Source: Faecalibacterium sp. UBA7177 | Lineage (GTDB): Bacteria; Bacillota; Clostridia; Oscillospirales; Ruminococcaceae | NCBI GenBank assembly: GCA_002491225.1 | Contig: DKVN01000098.1 | Location: 3,146 to 13,397 of the forward strand | Length of the DNA: 10,252 bases | Direction: 5' to 3' | Shown here: piece after piece, positions 6,581 through 10,252 of the stretch | Numbering within the stretch: position 1 is the stretch's first letter | Layout of the letters: every line of letters starts with the position of its first letter | Made by a program: the position numbers and the translations under genes | The notes under the pieces: model-generated | What the model was told of the DNA's origin: nothing | Database searches by the model: none | Seen by the model: only the letters and a program-made list of their open reading frames with translations

Positions 6581-7168
6581 ATGAGTAGTTTTGTCCCGTA
6601 TGTCGTGGAGCAGACCGCCCGCGGCGAGCGCTCGTATGACATTTTCTCCCGCCTGCTCAATGACCGCATCGTCATGCTCTGCGGCGAGGTCAACGATTCG
6701 GTCGCCAGCGTGGTGGTGGCGCAGCTGCTGTTTCTGGAGGGGCAGGACCCCGAAAAGGACATCAGCCTCTATATCAACAGCCCGGGCGGGTCGATCTCGG
6801 CCGGCATGGCCATCCACGACACCATGCGGTATATCAAGTGCGATGTCTCCACCATCTGCATGGGGATGGCCGCCTCGATGGGGGCGTTTCTGCTGGCCAG
6901 CGGCACCAAGGGCAAGCGGCTGGCCCTGCCCAACGCCGAGATCATGATCCACCAGCCCCTCATCAGCGGGCTGCAGGGCCAGACCACCGACGTCAAAATT
7001 CACGCCGACCATCTGGTACACACCCGCGAGCGGCTCAACCGGCTGCTCAGCGAGTACACCGGCCAGCCGCTCGAGACCATCGCGGCCGACACCGAGCGGG
7101 ACAACTTCCTCACCGCCCAGGCTGCGGCCGCCTACGGCCTGGTGGATCAGGTGATCGAGCATCGCTAA
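6581..7168 (+). CDS. clpP: ATP-dependent Clp protease proteolytic subunit
   Basis: ClpP forms the tetradecameric serine protease chamber that degrades proteins fed by ClpX or ClpA/ClpC. The 195-residue product is the normal length with no long propeptide. The catalytic triad is visible: Ser99 in GMAASMGAF, His124 in IMIHQPL and Asp174 in DTERDNF (aligned to Asp171 of mature E. coli ClpP). The oxyanion segment SPGGSISAGMAI is at 67-78. The handle region ISGLQGQ (128-134) appears one residue longer than in the E. coli and S. aureus forms. The start ATG 6581 follows AGAGAGGAG at 6566-6574. It lies after the tig terminator, and I could not find a convincing promoter in 6493-6580. It may rely on read-through or on a promoter that departs from consensus. 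Confidence 0.98.
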   Translation: MSSFVPYVVEQTARGERSYDIFSRLLNDRIVMLCGEVNDSVASVVVAQLLFLEGQDPEKDISLYINSPGGSISAGMAIHDTMRYIKCDVSTICMGMAASMGAFLLASGTKGKRLALPNAEIMIHQPLISGLQGQTTDVKIHADHLVHTRERLNRLLSEYTGQPLETIAADTERDNFLTAQAAAAYGLVDQVIEHR

Positions 7169-7170
7169 AG

Positions 7171-7194
7171 GCCGCTTATTGCGTTTTGAGCGGC
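7171..7194 (+). other. Hairpin between clpP and clpX
   Basis: GCCGCTTA (7171-7178) can pair with TGAGCGGC (7187-7194), 8 pairs including one G-U, around an 8-nt loop, starting 3 bp after the clpP stop. No T-run follows, so it is not a standard terminator. It could be an mRNA stability or processing element separating the clpP and clpX messages. The function is inferred only. Confidence 0.4.
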
Positions 7195-7259
7195 AAGGCC
7201 GCCGTGTGCCCGATGCCGAAAGCGCGGCAAGACGATATTTTCAAGAGATAAGGTGCGAT

Positions 7260-8582
7260 ATGGCAAATCAGAATTCCGGCAAGGACCATAAAGAAAAAAA
7301 CCTGATCTGCAGCTTCTGCGGCAAAAGCCAGGAGCATGTGGATCGGATGATCATCGGCCCGGGGGTCAACATCTGCAACGAGTGCATCGAGCTCTGCCAC
7401 TCGCTGCTGGATGAGGACGCAAAGCCGGACAACGCCCCGCCCCAGCCCCAGCGCCGCCGGGGCCGCGGCCCGGCCGAGCCCGCCGCCCCGCTCGTCAACG
7501 TGCTGACCCCCGCCGAGATCAAGGCCGGGCTGGATCAGTATGTCATCGGGCAGGACGAGGCCAAAACCGTGCTGGCCGTCTCGGTCTACAACCACTATAA
7601 GCGGATCCTCAGCGGTCAGGGGGATGAGGTCGAGCTGCAAAAAAGCAACGTGCTGCTGCTCGGCCCCTCCGGCGTGGGCAAAACCCTGCTGGCCCAGACC
7701 CTCGCGCGGATGATCGGGGTGCCCTTCGCCATCGCGGACGCCACCACCCTCACCGAGGCGGGCTATGTGGGTGAGGATGTCGAGAACATCCTGCTCAAGC
7801 TGATCCAGGCCGCGGATTTCGATATCCAAAAGGCCGAGATCGGCATCATCTACATCGACGAGATCGACAAGATCACCCGCAAAAGCGAGAACCCCTCGAT
7901 CACCCGGGACGTGGGCGGCGAGGGGGTGCAGCAGGCGCTGCTCAAGATTCTGGAGGGCACGGTCAGCAACGTGCCGCCCCAGGGCGGGCGCAAGCACCCC
8001 CAGCAGGAGTTCATCCAGATCAACACCAAAAACATCCTCTTCATCTGCGGCGGCGCGTTCGACGGGCTGGACAAGTACATCCAGCGCCGCACCGACACCT
8101 CGGCCCTCGGCTTCGGCAGCCAGCTCAAGGATGAGAGCAGCAAGGCCAAACAGGATCTGCTGCGTAGGGTCGAGCCGGAGGATCTGGTCAAGTTTGGCCT
8201 TATCCCCGAGCTCATCGGCCGCCTGCCGGTGGTCACCGTGCTGGACGCGCTGGACGAGGAGGCCCTGATCCGGGTGATGCAGGAGCCCAAAAACAGCCTC
8301 ATCAAGCAGTATCAGGCCCTCCTGCAGATGGACAATGTCGAGCTCGAGTTCACCGACGAGGCGCTGCACGCCATCGCCCGCCGCACCATCCAGCGCAAGA
8401 GCGGCGCGCGCGGCCTGCGCAGCATCCTCGAGAGCATCCTCATGCCGGTGATGTACGAGATCCCGAGCGATGCTACCATCGTGCGGGTGGTGGTGGACGG
8501 TGCGGCAGCCGAGGGCGGCAAGCCCACCCTCGAGTACGGCGCGGTGCGCAAGCGGTACAAGAGCCAGACACCGGTGTCCTGA
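7260..8582 (+). CDS. clpX: ClpX, ATP-dependent unfoldase subunit of the Clp protease
   Basis: ClpX is a hexameric AAA+ unfoldase that recognises tagged or adaptor-delivered proteins and threads them into ClpP. From ATG 7260 the product has 440 residues, close to the family norm; the site AAGGTG (7250-7255) supports this start over an in-frame ATG at 7179. The N-terminal zinc domain has Cys17, Cys20, Cys39 and Cys42. A Pro/Arg-rich linker follows (about 54-78). The AAA+ module shows Walker A GPSGVGKT (135-142), pore loop GYVGED (168-173), Walker B IIYIDEID (196-203), the second pore loop GRKH (243-246), the ClpP-docking loop LGFG (283-286, an IGF-type loop) and the sensor-2 region GARGLRSILE (382-391). 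All catalytic elements are intact. It is probably co-transcribed with clpP. Confidence 0.98.
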   Translation: MANQNSGKDHKEKNLICSFCGKSQEHVDRMIIGPGVNICNECIELCHSLLDEDAKPDNAPPQPQRRRGRGPAEPAAPLVNVLTPAEIKAGLDQYVIGQDEAKTVLAVSVYNHYKRILSGQGDEVELQKSNVLLLGPSGVGKTLLAQTLARMIGVPFAIADATTLTEAGYVGEDVENILLKLIQAADFDIQKAEIGIIYIDEIDKITRKSENPSITRDVGGEGVQQALLKILEGTVSNVPPQGGRKHPQQEFIQINTKNILFICGGAFDGLDKYIQRRTDTSALGFGSQLKDESSKAKQDLLRRVEPEDLVKFGLIPELIGRLPVVTVLDALDEEALIRVMQEPKNSLIKQYQALLQMDNVELEFTDEALHAIARRTIQRKSGARGLRSILESILMPVMYEIPSDATIVRVVVDGAAAEGGKPTLEYGAVRKRYKSQTPVS

Positions 8583-8616
8583 CTCCGGGCCGCGGCGGCC
8601 CGCGCCGGGCTTGCCC

Positions 8617-8651
8617 CGGCAAAAGCTGCTGCGGCAAAAGGCCCGGCAAAT
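8617..8651 (+). repeat. Short direct repeats CGGCAAAAG
   Basis: CGGCAAAAG occurs at 8617-8625 and 8632-8640, and a close variant CGGCAAAT occurs at 8644-8651, with start-to-start spacing of 15 and 12 bp. This may be a local duplication or repeated protein-binding half-sites; nothing in the sequence decides between them. Confidence 0.5.
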
Positions 8652-8660
8652 TTCCCCAAA

Positions 8661-8751
8661 TGCCCCATTGGATACCAGCACAAGAGCGGCGGGTGAGAAC
8701 GCATGCGTTCGCTTCGCCGCCTTTTGCTGTAAAAAAGGCCCAAAAGGGGCA
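8661..8751 (+). terminator. Long imperfect inverted repeat, probable clpX terminator
   Basis: The centre is a perfect 14-bp palindrome, GAACGCATGCGTTC (8697-8710). Moving outward, GCGGCG (8686-8691) pairs with CGCCGC (8715-8720), then CAGCA (8676-8680) with TGCTG (8725-8729), and TGCCCC (8661-8666) with GGGGCA (8746-8751), separated by small internal loops. TTTT (8722-8725) follows the inner GCGGCG/CGCCGC stem, which makes a rho-independent terminator for clpX or clpP-clpX the simplest reading. The symmetry extends well beyond what a terminator needs, so a small palindromic repeat element or a divergent regulatory site remains possible. Confidence 0.55.
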
Positions 8752-8800
8752 ATGGAAGTCAAAGAGGGGCCCGCACACAAAAATTCCCAAGCCGGTATGG

Positions 8801-8829
8801 TTGATTCGTTCATTCTTTTTGTGTATAAT
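8801..8829 (+). promoter_or_regulatory. Sigma-A-type promoter for lon
   Basis: A -35 box TTGATT (8801-8806) and a perfect -10 TATAAT (8824-8829) are separated by exactly 17 bp in an AT-rich patch. The predicted start is near 8836, leaving a leader of roughly 97 nt before the lon ATG. No CIRCE (HrcA) repeat or full CtsR operator overlaps it. Confidence 0.8.
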
Positions 8830-8886
8830 AAACTTTCGATTTGATTTTCAGTAGTTTATCCAGAATATCCAAGCATGACTGTATTC

Positions 8887-8912
8887 CAGCCCCCGGCCGC
8901 GGCCCGGGGCTG
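8887..8912 (+). other. GC-rich hairpin in the lon leader
   Basis: CAGCCCC (8887-8893) pairs with GGGGCTG (8906-8912), and after one C-C mismatch GG (8895-8896) can pair with CC (8903-8904). The stem ends 4 bases before the lon Shine-Dalgarno sequence AGGGAGGG (8917-8924). There is no T-run, so it is not a terminator. Its place beside the ribosome binding site suggests an effect on translation or mRNA stability; this is inference. Confidence 0.5.
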
Positions 8913-8932
8913 CGATAGGGAGGGTTTGCAGT

Positions 8933-10252
<1,320 letters not shown>

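Larger units (their letters stand above)
8583..8932 (+). other. clpX-lon intergenic region (350 bp)
   Basis: No believable gene lies in this gap; short open frames across it resemble no family I know. In order it holds a GC-rich stretch just past the clpX stop with small hairpins (GCCGGG 8604-8609 with CCCGGC 8615-8620). Direct repeats of CGGCAAAAG follow, then a long imperfect inverted repeat, an AT-rich lon promoter and a leader with a GC-rich hairpin. The first half is strongly GC-rich and the second half is AT-richer. Confidence 0.8.

Noticed and set aside
5450..7162. 570-codon open frame on the minus strand across tig and clpP
   Set aside because: It spans two clear genes and a terminator, and the translation is a Leu/Val/Gly-rich shadow of Lys/Glu codons.
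7179..7259. Upstream ATG extension of clpX
   Set aside because: The added 27 residues do not resemble ClpX N-termini, and the site AAGGTG supports ATG 7260.
8697..8710. Palindrome GAACGCATGCGTTC as a LexA box
   Set aside because: The Gram-positive LexA site has GAAC and GTTC separated by four bases; here the gap is six, and the site sits in the middle of a larger hairpin far from the lon -10.
8757..8773. AGTCAAA followed by GAG, resembling half of a CtsR operator upstream of lon
   Set aside because: The second heptad (GGGCCCG) does not match, and the site lies well upstream of the -35 box.
7176..8813. 545-codon open frame on the minus strand opposite clpX
   Set aside because: Shadow of clpX with no recognisable motif.
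8470..8854. Short plus-strand open frames running from the clpX end into the gap
   Set aside because: They overlap clpX, the inverted repeat and the lon promoter, have no good ribosome binding site, and the translations look random.

Overview
The window is a GC-rich stretch of bacterial chromosome in which every convincing gene lies on the plus strand. Gene content and order suggest a GC-rich member of the Clostridia, probably Oscillospirales (Ruminococcaceae-like). The evidence is a YfmF/YfmH M16 peptidase pair of the Firmicutes type, a Gram-positive-type Lgt, and the order tig-clpP-clpX-lon. The taxon is inferred from protein style and synteny; no marker RNA is present.

Layout. Positions 1-147 hold the C-terminal end of a zinc D-Ala-D-Ala carboxypeptidase (M15/VanY type). 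Positions 216-4882 hold a tightly packed run of four genes, yfmF, yfmH, lgt and folD. These overlap by 8, 4 and 4 bases, so they are almost certainly one transcript with translational coupling. An AT-richer gap (4883-5077) follows, with a consensus extended -10 promoter and a structured leader of about 130 nt ahead of tig (trigger factor). tig ends in a strong hairpin terminator. clpP and clpX follow, 91 bp apart. A 350-bp gap (8583-8932) holds a long imperfect inverted repeat that probably ends clpX transcription, then a clear -35/-10 promoter and a GC-rich leader hairpin for lon. lon runs off the right edge of the window.

How the genes work together. The right half is a protein-quality-control cluster. 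Trigger factor meets nascent chains at the ribosome, ClpX unfolds substrates for ClpP, and Lon is a separate ATP-dependent protease. The left half is a mixed housekeeping operon: a peptidase pair linked to EF-P modification, lipoprotein maturation (Lgt) and one-carbon folate metabolism (FolD), downstream of a wall carboxypeptidase.

I see no mobile element, CRISPR array, tRNA, rRNA or unknown multi-gene system. This is an ordinary core-genome region. The points worth a second look are non-coding structures (the tig leader, the clpX-lon inverted repeat, the lon leader hairpin), an unusual acidic/proline-rich tail on Lgt with hexapeptide repeats, and a few substitutions at conserved positions.
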